DNA of 64,000 nt from Myxococcales bacterium (GCA_020633295.1 JACKDW010000003.1:186001-250000), one strand, 5' to 3'; counted from the stretch's first letter, positions 1-8,741 are shown. Numbers and translations are program-made. Notes: generated by a model from the sequence alone, not told the origin.

Positions 1-330
1 CTCGTCCTCGCCCTCCAAGCCGGCGGCGCAGCGGTAGCAGTGCTCCGGGACATGGTCGATGACCTCGTCGGCAGGGAGCAGCTCTCGAGTCGCTCGCTTG
101 TGGCCCTTTTGACCGCCTCGCTTGCGCCTCCCCTTGGTCTTCTTCTTGCGCTGTTTCCTCGCCTCCGCGCTGTCCCGAGACGGCGGTAGCGACGAGTTCA
201 ACGAGTTTCGACCAAGCTGCGCCAGCAGGTCACGCACTTGCTTCTCCAGCTCGGCGATGCGACTCCGAAGCTCCGCGTTCTCGCGCTCGAGCTCGGCGAT
301 CCGTCGGTCCTTGTCGTCCTGCTCGGACAC
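1..330 (-). CDS. tnpC: IS66-family transposase, N-terminal part (gene continues left of window)
   Basis: About 110 residues are visible. The protein starts at a GTG at 330 with a Glu/Arg-rich leucine-repeat coiled coil (IAELERENAELRSRIAELEK at about residues 11-30). This is followed by the IS66 hallmark block with LGRNSLNSSLPPSRD, then RKRGGQKGHKR, then a zinc-finger-like region with EHCYRC. This order (helical leucine zipper, N-S-S-x-P-P, GGQxGH, C-x-x-C) is diagnostic for IS66 transposases, which catalyse DDE-type transposition. An in-frame stop at 400-402 bounds the frame upstream. Third-position G/C is lower than in neighbouring genes, which fits mobile DNA. The catalytic domain is outside the window, so activity cannot be judged. 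Confidence 0.88.
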   Translation of the reverse strand, partial: MSEQDDKDRRIAELERENAELRSRIAELEKQVRDLLAQLGRNSLNSSLPPSRDSAEARKQRKKKTKGRRKRGGQKGHKRATRELLPADEVIDHVPEHCYRCAAGLEGEDE

Positions 331-417
331 GCTCGAATTCGAGCACTTCTTCGCTTCTACGTCGAGTTTCTGGCGATCACGCTGCTTGGCGCGGTGTCGC
401 TACCCGTGAACGGTTAC
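1..417 (-). mobile_element. End of an IS66-family insertion sequence (truncated by window edge)
   Basis: The element runs off the left edge. Its visible part holds the 5' portion of an IS66-type transposase read leftwards and a candidate terminal repeat. On the minus strand the element would begin with GTAACCGTTCAC (positions 417-406), which resembles the GTAA-type ends of IS66 elements. IS66 usually makes 8-bp target duplications, so 418-425 (CTCTATCC) would be the duplicated target. No TnpA or TnpB frame lies between the transposase start and the end, as in the IS66 subgroup that carries only the transposase gene. The other end lies outside the window, so the boundary is inferred. Confidence 0.6.
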
Positions 418-452
418 CTCTATCCGACCGCGACGTCCAACGAGGAGATCCA

Positions 453-1427
453 ATGACACCACGCAATTATGCAACGAGCGCTCTCATTCTCCCCCTGATC
501 GTCGCGTTGGGCATGGGGTGCAACACCGTGTTCACGGTGAGCACGACAGCCGGAAACGGCGTCGGCGAGACCCAAGACTCCACCGGTGATGAGTCCGACA
601 GCGACGCGGAAATGACCGATTCCGTCGGGAGTGTTTCGTCGGGAGACGGAGACGGAGACGGAGACGGCGACGGAGACGGTGACGGAGACGGCGACGGAGA
701 CGGTGACGGAGACGGCGACGGAGACGGCGAGACGACGGGTATGGAGCCGGAGCCCGAGTGCGGAAACGGGCTTCTCGAGCTCGGGGAGGCCTGCGACGGC
801 GCGGAGCTCGATGGGATGAGCTGCGGCGCGCTGGGCTACCTGCCCGGCGAGGGCTTGGCCTGCGATCCGTCGTGCAACCTCGACGCGAGCGCGTGTGAGC
901 TCGGCAAGTTGACCTTCCTCAGCGAGGCGGCGCTCGCGGGCGGCAACATCGGGGGGATCGCCGCGGCCGACCAGATCTGCCAGACCGAGGCGGAGGCCGC
1001 CGGCAAGGGCGGGATGTACCTCGCCTGGATCTCCGACGCGGTCGAGAGCCCCTCCACGCGCTTCTCGATGGACGACGGGCCGTACTACCTGAGCAACGGC
1101 GATCTCGTGGCGAGCAGCTGGGCGGATCTGACCGACGGGGAGCTGCCGATCAACGCCCGGATCGCGGTCACCGCGGCTGGTCAGGGCGTCGGCGGGGCGG
1201 AGCTCGGCGACTGTCGGGTGTGGACGGGGACGCAAGCGAACGGCGCGCCTGATCAATTCGGCCACTGCAACAACTGGACGGACACGGTGGCGATCGGCGC
1301 GATCGGCTTCTGGGACAGCCCGAACGGCGGCGGGTGGTGTGACAGCAACATCCCGAGCCAGTGGTCCGGCGGCAACGCGGCGAACACCTGCGACCTCGCG
1401 CGCCGGCTCTACTGTTTTCAGCAGTAG
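453..1427 (+). CDS. Lipoprotein with Asp-Gly repeat linker, Cys-rich myxobacterial repeat and DUF1554/endostatin-like domain
   Basis: The signal peptide ends in a lipobox (LGMGC, Cys at about residue 23), so this is a predicted outer-envelope lipoprotein of 324 residues. A linker made of about 15 Gly-Asp dipeptides (residues 63-92) follows, then a CGNG...GE.CD Cys-rich repeat (about 103-149) known from myxobacterial surface proteins. The C-terminal part contains ADQICQTEAEAAG, AWISD, WADLTDG, WTGT and a final LYCFQ. These match the DUF1554/collagen-XV endostatin-like fold found in secreted proteins of Leptospira and myxobacteria. Function is unknown; a surface binding or adhesive role is inference. 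The ribosome site GAGGAG lies at 442-447, and the end of the IS66 element is only about 35 bases upstream of the start. Confidence 0.85.
   Translation: MTPRNYATSALILPLIVALGMGCNTVFTVSTTAGNGVGETQDSTGDESDSDAEMTDSVGSVSSGDGDGDGDGDGDGDGDGDGDGDGDGDGDGETTGMEPEPECGNGLLELGEACDGAELDGMSCGALGYLPGEGLACDPSCNLDASACELGKLTFLSEAALAGGNIGGIAAADQICQTEAEAAGKGGMYLAWISDAVESPSTRFSMDDGPYYLSNGDLVASSWADLTDGELPINARIAVTAAGQGVGGAELGDCRVWTGTQANGAPDQFGHCNNWTDTVAIGAIGFWDSPNGGGWCDSNIPSQWSGGNAANTCDLARRLYCFQQ
642..733 (+). repeat. GACGGN hexamer tandem array coding for (Gly-Asp)n
   Basis: About 15 copies of GACGGA/C/T in tandem inside the lipoprotein gene at 453-1427. Copies differ mainly at the sixth base, which is a wobble position, so the protein repeat is perfect. 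The number of copies could vary by slippage without breaking the frame. Confidence 0.9.
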
Positions 1428-1817
1428 CGACGGCGGTCGTTCGCGTCGCGCTCGCGTGATGACACGCGAGCGCGGCCGTCCGCTTCACACCGGTCTCTTC
1501 GTCTGTCCCTGCACACGAGGTCAGGATAATCCGCGACGCAGCCGACGGAGGTATCACGCGAACCCGCCGGCACGGACCGCGGAGGCGGGCGCCCATCGTG
1601 CGCGACGGTATCGCTCGAAATCCGAGCACAGGAGCCCCGGGCCAACTTCCGGGCGGCGCGCGGGGCCCTGCCCGCCGGGCGACGGCTCGGCAGACCCCCG
1701 GCCTCGACTCGCTCGCCAATCTGCGGCGTCGCGGGTAGGCTGGCGAGCGATGACTCGAGCTACTCCACACCGCGCGCCGGCCGACCGCTCGCCCGCGCGT
1801 CCACGCGAGCGCCGGGG
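1428..1817. other. Intergenic stretch, nothing recognised
   Basis: 390 bases between the lipoprotein gene and the next start. Long open frames cross it on both strands, but none has coherent codon bias or a recognisable domain. No clear promoter, terminator or RNA is visible. Confidence 0.6.
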
Positions 1818-2585
1818 ATGAAGCGAACGATGACCGCGAGCTTTGATGACGCCCGCTGGCGCGAGAGCTTCTACGTGGTGCGTCGCGACCGCGTGACCGA
1901 TCACGCCGGGACGACGCTCGAGGAGAACTGGATCGGCGGCGACCGGGCGCGCCTCTTGGCGATGCTCGAGGGGGCGCTCGAGCAGGGCAGCTTTCGCGCG
2001 GACAACCTGCTCGCCGCCGCCTCGCTGATGCTCGAGCACCGCGAGTGGAGCTCGCTCTGGTACACGTCGGTGCCGACCGTCGAGGTGTTTGAGCGGGGCG
2101 GGCGGACCGCGAGCGTGATCTTCTTTCCCGAGCTCGTGCTGCGCGCGGGGGACGACGAGCTGCGGATCTCGGCGCACCCCGTCGGCAAGCGCGGGCAGCT
2201 GCGCTACTGGCTCACGCGCCGCGGCGAGCGGCTCGCGGAGCTGCGCTCGCTCGAGCGGCTCGGGGATCACGAGGCGCTCCTGCTGCCCTTCGCCGCGCCC
2301 GAGACGACGATGACGCTCGCGCTCGAGCGCGTCGCGGAGCGAGTGCCGGCGCTGACCGGCGCGCCGCTGCAGGGTCCGCTGGCCTTCCCGCCGTTCTTTA
2401 AGCACTCGGGCTTTCAGGAGTTCTACGCCGAGGCCAACCTCAGCTGGCTCTACGACCCGCGCCTCGACGGCTGGGACGGGCTCATCCCGCTGGAGGAGTG
2501 GTTCCCCGCCGGCGAGCTCGTCGCCGCCTGCGAGGCCGACGGCTACGAGTGCCCCGACTGGAGCGACACGTATCAGTGGCTGTAG
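1818..2585 (+). CDS. Hypothetical cytoplasmic protein, 255 residues
   Basis: Not recognised. The sequence has no signal peptide or membrane segment, and a balanced, Trp- and Glu-rich composition typical of a soluble cytoplasmic protein. It ends in an aromatic, acidic stretch (CPDWSDTYQWL). Third codon positions are almost all G or C, which supports coding. Two start codons are possible, 1818 (MKRTM) and 1830 (MTASF), and the first is used here. It stands alone, converges on the vWA-OmpA lipoprotein gene and ends directly in an 8-bp hairpin (2585-2604). No function can be proposed. Confidence 0.75.
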   Translation: MKRTMTASFDDARWRESFYVVRRDRVTDHAGTTLEENWIGGDRARLLAMLEGALEQGSFRADNLLAAASLMLEHREWSSLWYTSVPTVEVFERGGRTASVIFFPELVLRAGDDELRISAHPVGKRGQLRYWLTRRGERLAELRSLERLGDHEALLLPFAAPETTMTLALERVAERVPALTGAPLQGPLAFPPFFKHSGFQEFYAEANLSWLYDPRLDGWDGLIPLEEWFPAGELVAACEADGYECPDWSDTYQWL

Positions 2586-2604
2586 CGTCGCGGTGACGCG
2601 ACGC
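2585..2604. terminator. Hairpin between convergent genes
   Basis: A perfect 8-bp stem GCGTCGCG / CGCGACGC with a GTGA (GNRA-type) tetraloop sits between the stop codons of two convergent genes. There is no T-run. A two-way terminator is the likely role. Confidence 0.5.
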
Positions 2605-2608
2605 GCCG

Positions 2609-4978
2609 TCACTGGCTCACGATCGTGAACTCGATCCGCCGGTTCTTCGCGCGGCCGTCCTTGGTCTCGTTGCTGGCGATCGGCTCGTCGCGCCCGGCGG
2701 CGCGCGTGACCAGGCGGGTCGGGTCGACGCCGTGCTGCTCGATCAGGTAGGCGCGCACGGTCTCGGCGCGCGCGTGCGCGATCGCGTAGGCCTCTTCGGC
2801 GGAGCGGCCCTCGCGGCTGTCGGTGTGGCCGCTGATCTCCACGCTTATCGAGGGGTACTCGCGCAGCATCACGGCCGCGCGCTCGATCACCGGGAACGCG
2901 CTCGGCTGCAGCACGCTGGCGCGGCGGACCGCCTTGGACCGACTCCAGCGCTTCTGCCAGTCGGACTGCCAGGCGGTGCGCGCGGCCTGCTGATCCTGGA
3001 GCTGCTCGGCCGCGTCGAGGAGCTCGAGGAACTCCTTGCGGGCGCCGTGGGGGTCGGCGCCGAGCGAGCCGCCGGCGAGCTCGCGCGCCTGCTTGAACGA
3101 CGCGCGCGCGCTCGTCGGGGCGCCGCGCAGCAGCATGCCGTACTCGGCGACGGCGGCGGCGAAGCGGAACGCGTTCGAGCTGCGCGAGAGCGCGACCGCG
3201 CGATCGTGGACGATGAAGCTGCGGGCGACGCTGGTCGACCCGCTCGGCGCCTTCGAACGGATCTTGAGCTGCAGCAGCTCGTCGCCGCGCGCGTGGGGAG
3301 TCGGCGCGGAGACGCCCTGGTAGCGCCGGGGCGTCGCCGTGCTGGCGACCGGCGCGTCGGCGCCGACCGGGACGATCTCGTAGAGCGCGGTCACGGTGTG
3401 CCCGGAGCCGATGTCGCCGGCGTCCTTGCGATCGTCGGCGAAGTCCTGGTCGGCGAGCTGACGGTTCTCGTAGCCGATCAAGCGGTAGCCCTGCACGCGG
3501 CTCGGGTTGAACTCGACCTGCAGCTTGAGGTCCTTGGCGATCGTCACCAGCGTCGCGTTGGCCTGCTGCACGAGCGCGCGCTCGGCCTCGCGGGTCGAGT
3601 CGATGTACGCGTAGGAGCCGTTGCCCTTGTCGGCCAGGCTCTCCATCATGTCGTCGCGGTAGTTGCCGGTGCCGAAGCCGAGCGTCGTCAGGAACACGCC
3701 GGACTCGCGCGCGCGCTCGATCTGGCGGGTGAGCTCGCCGACGCTGCTCACGCCGACGTTGAAGTCGCCGTCCGAGGCCAGCAGGACGCGGTTGATCCCG
3801 CCCTTGATAAAGGACTCTTTGGCCAGCTTGTAGGCGAGCGCGATGCCCTCGCCGCCGGCCGTCGAGCCGCCCGCCTCGAGCCGGCTGAGCGCGGACACGA
3901 TCAAGCCCGTCTCGGCGCCGGAGGTCGGCGGGAGCACGACCCCCGCGGCGCCGGCGTAGACGACGATCGAGACGCGGTCGGCCGCGTTGAGCGTGCGCGC
4001 GAGGCGGGTCAGGCCGTGCTTGAGCAGCGGCAGCTTGTCCGCGCTCCCCATCGAGCCGGAGACGTCGACGAGGAACACGAGGTTGCGCGGCGGGACCTCC
4101 TTCGCGGTGACGACCTTGCCCTTGATCCCGATGTGCACGAGCCGGTGCGCGCGGTTCCACGGGCAGCTCGAGACCTCGGTGTGCACGGCGAAGCGCTCGT
4201 CGCCGGTCGGGGTCGGGTAGTCGTAGTCGAAGTAGTTGAGCAGCTCCTCGACGCGCACGGCGGCGGCCGGCGGGAGCTGACCGCTGCGGAGGAAGCGACG
4301 GACGTTCGCGTAGGAGGCGGTGTCGACGTCGCTCGAGAAGGTCGAGACGGGGTCGTCGGCGACCGCGACGAAGGGGTTCTCCTCGGTGTACGCGTAGGTC
4401 TCCTGACTCGCGGGCGGGCGGGCGACCGACTGCACCGCGCTCGCGCTCGTGACGGCCGTCGAGCCGCTGGGCGGCGCGGGCGGGTGGGTCTTTGACGGCC
4501 TCCACGCCTTCCCGGACCCGGCGTCGCCGTCGGCGTCGAAGTGCACGCCCCGGATGGCGCCGGTGAACCGCGCGAGCCGCGACGGGATCTCGTCGGGGCA
4601 GCCGTCTTCGTCCTCGTAGCCGTTGAACAGCTCGGGCTGGCTGACGCACTGATCGTCGGGGTCGAGGATGCCGTCGCCGTCGGTGTCGGGGATCGGGCAG
4701 CCGTCGGGCGCGACGCCCGGCTCGTCGGGGCAGCGGTCGGCGGGCGCGAGGACGCCGTCGCCGTCGTCGTCGGTCGCGTCGCGCTGGGCGACGGGCCCGT
4801 CGGCCGGCGCCTCGCGGGTCGACGCGGCGGTCGGCTCGGCGGGCGCGGCCATGCCGGCCCCGGAGGGCGTCGTCGCGCAGGCGCACAGCAGCGCGGCGAG
4901 GGACAGGAGCGCGGAGCGGCCGCGCGCGGCGGTCACGAGTCGAGCGGCGAGAGACGGGGCGGGGCGGGCGAGCGTCAT
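2609..4978 (-). CDS. Lipoprotein with TSP3 repeats, YfbK-type vWA module and OmpA-like peptidoglycan-binding domain
   Basis: 789 residues. The signal peptide ends in LLCAC (lipidated Cys about 34). Residues 66-130 hold thrombospondin type-3 calcium repeats (DGDGVLAPADRCPDE, DTDGDGILDPDDQC). Residues 193-300 match the N-terminal region of the YfbK family, followed by a von Willebrand A domain with a MIDAS (DVSGS at 305-309) and the YfbK C-terminal region. The last 100 residues are an OmpA C-terminal domain (EISGHTDS, KNRRIEF) that binds peptidoglycan. The segment FTGAIRGVHFDADGD (138-152) looks like the first strand of that OmpA domain, which would mean the vWA module is inserted into it. The protein probably sits in the outer membrane facing the periplasm and binds ligands through metal-dependent vWA contacts. 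Single gene, convergent with the one on its left. Confidence 0.9.
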   Translation of the reverse strand: MTLARPAPSLAARLVTAARGRSALLSLAALLCACATTPSGAGMAAPAEPTAASTREAPADGPVAQRDATDDDGDGVLAPADRCPDEPGVAPDGCPIPDTDGDGILDPDDQCVSQPELFNGYEDEDGCPDEIPSRLARFTGAIRGVHFDADGDAGSGKAWRPSKTHPPAPPSGSTAVTSASAVQSVARPPASQETYAYTEENPFVAVADDPVSTFSSDVDTASYANVRRFLRSGQLPPAAAVRVEELLNYFDYDYPTPTGDERFAVHTEVSSCPWNRAHRLVHIGIKGKVVTAKEVPPRNLVFLVDVSGSMGSADKLPLLKHGLTRLARTLNAADRVSIVVYAGAAGVVLPPTSGAETGLIVSALSRLEAGGSTAGGEGIALAYKLAKESFIKGGINRVLLASDGDFNVGVSSVGELTRQIERARESGVFLTTLGFGTGNYRDDMMESLADKGNGSYAYIDSTREAERALVQQANATLVTIAKDLKLQVEFNPSRVQGYRLIGYENRQLADQDFADDRKDAGDIGSGHTVTALYEIVPVGADAPVASTATPRRYQGVSAPTPHARGDELLQLKIRSKAPSGSTSVARSFIVHDRAVALSRSSNAFRFAAAVAEYGMLLRGAPTSARASFKQARELAGGSLGADPHGARKEFLELLDAAEQLQDQQAARTAWQSDWQKRWSRSKAVRRASVLQPSAFPVIERAAVMLREYPSISVEISGHTDSREGRSAEEAYAIAHARAETVRAYLIEQHGVDPTRLVTRAAGRDEPIASNETKDGRAKNRRIEFTIVSQ

Positions 4979-5110
4979 GGCGACCGTTGAAGTAACGACC
5001 CCCCGGCGTTCGATCGCCGGGCCGCTCGAAAAGATGGAATTAATTTCTTCGATATTTTCGCGCGACGGCTGTCGTCGCCGCGCGTCGTCGCGCGCACGCG
5101 CCGAACAGGC

Positions 5111-6859
5111 TCAGCGGCGCGGGGGCCCGACCGCCATGCACAGGCCGCCCGCGATCGCGGCCGCGATCGCGACGGCCGTGGGCAGGCGGATCATGCCGAT
5201 CGCGAACATCATCATCAGGTACCAGAGCACGCCGAGGCCGCTGCGCAGGATGACGAAGCCGAAGAAGTAGAGCAGCAGGTACACGACCCCGCCGCCGAGC
5301 AGCAGCGCGACGACGTCGAGCGCGCGCCCGACCCCGCGCCGGCCCCCGTACGCGAGCCAGGCGAGCGCGGGCGCGAGGAACAGCAGCGAGCACGGGTTGA
5401 TGACGAGGATGTAGAGCGCCGCGGCGCCGACGAGCGCGAGCCCGACGCTCTTGCGGTCGCGCGCCGTGGGTCCCGCGTCGCCTGGCTGCCGTCGCGCGAG
5501 CCGTCGCGCGCACCAGAGCATCCCGATGAGGCTCACGAGGTACACGGCGACGGCCGGCCAGCGCGGGCTGTAGATCTCGGGGTGCTTCGCGGTCGCCGGG
5601 TACAGGTGGAAGTCGAGCATCAGGCCGGCGCCCACGAGCCCGCGGAGCACGAGCGCCGAGCCGACGAGCGGCAGCCAGAGCGAGAGCGCGTGGGGGAGCG
5701 CGCGCCGCCACGCCGCCGCGACGCGCCGCGCTCGCCAGCCGCCGGCCGCCAGCGCGCCGAGCCAGAGCAGCGCGACCAGCCCGATGAAGATGGCCCACAG
5801 GCCAGGCCCTCGGAGCACCGCGCGCGCGTCAGCGTCGTGGAGGTACGGGCCGGACTCGCGGGGGACCTCGTCCATCCCCTGGAGCTGGCGCGCGAGCGCC
5901 TCGACGGCACGCCCCGCGCGCGCGAGGCTCTCGGCGGACTGCAGCGCCTGCGTGTCCCCGGGGGCGTGGTAGGTCCGCCAGTGCTCCTCGGCGTGTTCGG
6001 GCGGGACGCGGCCCGCGAAGCCGAGCGCGGGCACGCCCGCCGCGACGAAGGGGCCCTGGTCCATGAACGAGATCGGCACGGCCTGATCGAGGAGCTGCTG
6101 CGCCGGCGCGCGCGCGTCGGGGATCCACACGCGCGCCTCGGGATCGGCGTCGACGGCCGCGCGCGCGGCGAGCCGGGCGGCGACGCTCAGCCAGAGCGGG
6201 CCGTAGCCGCGGAACTGCCCCGTGGGCTCGAGGATCAGCCCGTCGTAGAAGCGCTTGCCGAGGTTGTCGAGCGAGATCGCGGCGACGATCGTCGACGGAT
6301 CGGGGTGGCGCGCGACGTACCGGCGCGCGCCGAGCATGCCCCACTCCTCGCCGTCGCTGGCGAGGAACACCATGGTGTAGGGGAGCGGCGCGTCGCGCAG
6401 GCGCGCGTCCTCGGCGAACACCTCGGCCAGGCCCACCAGGATCGCCAGGCCGGAGCCGTCGTTGTCGGCGCCCTCGATCGTCTGCGGCGATTGATCGTGG
6501 TGCGCGACCAGGACCAGCTCGCGCGCCTCGTCGGCGCCGGGCAGGCGACAGACGACGTTCCCGAGCGGCAGCTCGCGGCTGAAGTTGATCACGCGCCAGG
6601 CGTCGCGCTCGCAGCGGAGCCCGAGCTCGCGCATGGAGGACTCGAGCGACGCCGCGGCGCGGCGGTTGTTGTCGGTCCCGCTGTGGCGTCGCGGGAAATC
6701 CGTGACGAAGCGGCGCAGGCGATCGAGCGCGCGCTCGCCGTCAAAGCGCAGCGACGCGGGCTCGTAGGCCAGCGGCAGCGACGGCGTCGGTGTGCAGCCG
6801 ACGAGGAGCGCGAGCGCCGTGGCGGGGAGGAGCGCGCGCGCGGGCTCGGCGAGTCGCAT
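5111..6859 (-). CDS. M28-family metallopeptidase lipoprotein with multipass C-terminal domain
   Basis: 582 residues starting at ATG 6859. A lipobox (LLVGC, Cys 22) follows a short signal peptide. The zinc-peptidase domain (about 30-330) shows the M28 pattern: HHDQSPQTIEGADNDGSG with metal-binding His and Asp, ASDGEEWGMLGARRY with the catalytic Glu pair, and a later ISLDNLG. M28 enzymes are co-catalytic di-zinc aminopeptidases. The last ~220 residues contain six or so hydrophobic helices, so the protein is both lipid-modified and membrane-embedded, as in Fxna/ER-type M28 proteins. In-frame sequence upstream of 6859 lacks plausible protein character and overlaps the next gene, so this start was preferred. 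Confidence 0.87.
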   Translation of the reverse strand: MRLAEPARALLPATALALLVGCTPTPSLPLAYEPASLRFDGERALDRLRRFVTDFPRRHSGTDNNRRAAASLESSMRELGLRCERDAWRVINFSRELPLGNVVCRLPGADEARELVLVAHHDQSPQTIEGADNDGSGLAILVGLAEVFAEDARLRDAPLPYTMVFLASDGEEWGMLGARRYVARHPDPSTIVAAISLDNLGKRFYDGLILEPTGQFRGYGPLWLSVAARLAARAAVDADPEARVWIPDARAPAQQLLDQAVPISFMDQGPFVAAGVPALGFAGRVPPEHAEEHWRTYHAPGDTQALQSAESLARAGRAVEALARQLQGMDEVPRESGPYLHDADARAVLRGPGLWAIFIGLVALLWLGALAAGGWRARRVAAAWRRALPHALSLWLPLVGSALVLRGLVGAGLMLDFHLYPATAKHPEIYSPRWPAVAVYLVSLIGMLWCARRLARRQPGDAGPTARDRKSVGLALVGAAALYILVINPCSLLFLAPALAWLAYGGRRGVGRALDVVALLLGGGVVYLLLYFFGFVILRSGLGVLWYLMMMFAIGMIRLPTAVAIAAAIAGGLCMAVGPPRR

Positions 6860-6955
6860 CGTCGCGACGGTATCACTCTCGGGACCCTGGGGCGGGCGAT
6901 GTCGGCGGACGACGTGGGACGCGCGCGCGAGATGGCTTGTGGGGCAGTTGTGTAG

Positions 6956-7305
6956 CTCGGGCTCGAGGAGCCGCACACGGGGACGACGCTGCTGCGCGTC
7001 GACGACGACGGCGAGCTCGCGGCCGCCCAGGCGCTCGCCGTCGAGCTGCCGGTCTCGTCGATCGTCTGGAGCACGCCGCAGCAGACCGGCTTCGCGGCGC
7101 TCGGCGTGCTGGTGCGCCTCGACCCAGCCGCGCGTGGTCGCGGAGGCCGGCGGCTCGTTCGCGCCGCTCGAGCGGGGCTGCGACAATGGAGCCGAACGAC
7201 GACCAGCGCGGCTACGTCGCCCCGATCCCGCGCGCGGGCTGGGCCTGGTCGACGCGCTTGGTCTCGGGCGTGGATCGGGGCCGAGCAGGCCGGCTCGAGA
7301 GATGA
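6956..7305 (+). pseudogene. Decayed gene fragment with two apparent frameshifts
   Basis: Directly after a stop (6953-6955), about 58 consecutive codons in frame 2 have G or C at essentially every third position and read as a normal protein (RVDDDGELAAAQALAVELP, SSIVWSTPQQTGFAALGVLV). Near 7126 this signature moves to frame 3 (RVVAEAGGSFAPLERGCDN), and near 7188 to frame 1 (MEPNDDQRGYVAPIPRAG), which ends at 7305. No start codon fits the 5' end. The simplest reading is a 5'-truncated, twice-frameshifted remnant. Its family was not recognised. Sequencing errors could also cause the shifts. Confidence 0.45.
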
Positions 7306-7415
7306 GATGTCTGTTCGGGCATGTCGGTTTCGCGGGCGCGGCGCCGCGTCGAGCCCGCGCGGCGACGCGCCGCGCGTCGACTTGCCGGCGCGCGCCGACG
7401 GTGCTCTGATCAGCC

Positions 7416-8741
7416 ATGCCTCGCCTCCGCCGACCGCCGCTCCTCGTCCTGCTCGCCGCCGGGCTCGCGTGCGGTGACGCGGGGCGCGACGCGACCGGGA
7501 CCAGCGACGCGACCGGGACCAGCGACGCGGCGTCGAGCTCGACGACGACCGACGGCTCGACGTCCTTGACCGGCGAGACCACGAGCGACGCCGGGACGAG
7601 CGCGGGCACGAGCCCCGGGACGACGAGCCCCGGGACGACGAACCCGGGCACCACGGACTCGGCGACCACGAGCGACGCGACCACGGGGCCCGGCGACACC
7701 GACGGGCCGCCTGGCCCTGGCGGCACGGTCCCGGTCGGCGGCGGCGACTTCTTCCTGCTCGGCGCCAACCTCCCCTGGAAGAGCTACGGCGGCGACTTCG
7801 GCGGCAACAACTGGGGCGTCTACGGCGTGCACACCAAGGGCGCCGAGATCGCGAGCGATCTCGGCGCGCTCGCGGGCGACGACATGCGCGTGGTCCGGTG
7901 GTTCGTGTTCACCGACGGCCGCGCCGGCGTCGACTTCGACGACGGCGGCGTGCCGCTCGGCGTCGGAGAGCATGTCTTCGAGGACATGGACGAGGCGCTC
8001 GCGCGCGCGAGCGCGGCCGGCGTCTACCTCGTGCCGGTGCTGCTCGACTTCCACTGGGCGTTCTGGGCCAGCTACGACAACGGCGTGCAGATGGGCGGTC
8101 ACGCCGACACGATCAGCGACCCGGGCAAGCGCGCGGCGCTGGTCGACGCCGTGATCGCGCCGCTGCTCGATCACTACGCGGACGCCCCGGCGATCCTCGC
8201 GTGGGAGATCATGAACGAGCCCGAGTGGGTGCTCGCCGACATCCCCGATCCGTCCGTCGACGGCGGCGCCGAGGCGGTCGCGCTCGCCGACTTCGCGGCG
8301 CTCTGCGCGTCGGTCGCCGACGAGGTGCACGCGCGCACCGACGCCTACGTCACGCTCGGCTCGGCGTCGCTCAAGTGGCACCGGGTCTGGACCCCGGCGT
8401 TCGCGGCCGAGCGCGGGCTCCCGGTCATCGACCTCGACATCTACCAGGCGCACTACTACTCGTGGATGGACGGCCAGGCCTACGACGATCACCCGGAGCT
8501 GGGGACGGTCGCGTTCTCGCCGCTCGTCCAGGACTACGGCGCGCTCGGGCTCGCGCGGCCGATGGTCGTCGGCGAGCTCGCGCTCTCGAGCGACGCGGGC
8601 GCGACCCTCGACGTGATCCTGAGCCGCGGCTACGCCGGCGCCTGGCCGTGGAGCCTCAACGCCGACTTCTCGATCGACGCCGCGGGGGTCAAGGCCTGGT
8701 CTGACGGACAGGGCGCGCTCACGCAGCTGCCGCCGCCCTGA
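7416..8741 (+). CDS. Lipoprotein glycoside hydrolase, GH5/cellulase-like
   Basis: 441 residues. The signal peptide has the lipobox AGLAC (Cys 19), then a Thr/Ser/Gly-rich linker to about residue 105. The catalytic (beta/alpha)8 domain begins at GANLPW. The acid/base glutamate is expected in AWEIMNEPE (Glu 268) and the nucleophile in VVGELALSS (about 386), the arrangement of clan GH-A enzymes such as GH5 endoglucanases and mannanases. Cell-surface hydrolysis of a beta-linked polysaccharide is likely; the exact substrate is not readable. It is followed 49 bases later by the TPR-like exported protein gene on the same strand. Another GH-A family is possible. Confidence 0.82.
   Translation: MPRLRRPPLLVLLAAGLACGDAGRDATGTSDATGTSDAASSSTTTDGSTSLTGETTSDAGTSAGTSPGTTSPGTTNPGTTDSATTSDATTGPGDTDGPPGPGGTVPVGGGDFFLLGANLPWKSYGGDFGGNNWGVYGVHTKGAEIASDLGALAGDDMRVVRWFVFTDGRAGVDFDDGGVPLGVGEHVFEDMDEALARASAAGVYLVPVLLDFHWAFWASYDNGVQMGGHADTISDPGKRAALVDAVIAPLLDHYADAPAILAWEIMNEPEWVLADIPDPSVDGGAEAVALADFAALCASVADEVHARTDAYVTLGSASLKWHRVWTPAFAAERGLPVIDLDIYQAHYYSWMDGQAYDDHPELGTVAFSPLVQDYGALGLARPMVVGELALSSDAGATLDVILSRGYAGAWPWSLNADFSIDAAGVKAWSDGQGALTQLPPP

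Noticed and set aside
642..733. GACGGN array considered as a CRISPR
   Set aside because: Units are directly adjacent with no spacers and encode a Gly-Asp linker.
1554..4886. 1110-codon open frame on the minus strand overlapping the vWA-OmpA gene
   Set aside because: Its translation is almost only Arg, Ala, Pro and Gly with no domain. It is the frame shadow of the real lipoprotein gene, caused by the high GC content.
6860..7768. Upstream extension of the M28 peptidase frame to 7768
   Set aside because: It would overlap the GH5-like gene, and the added sequence is low complexity. A good signal peptide with lipobox begins at 6859.
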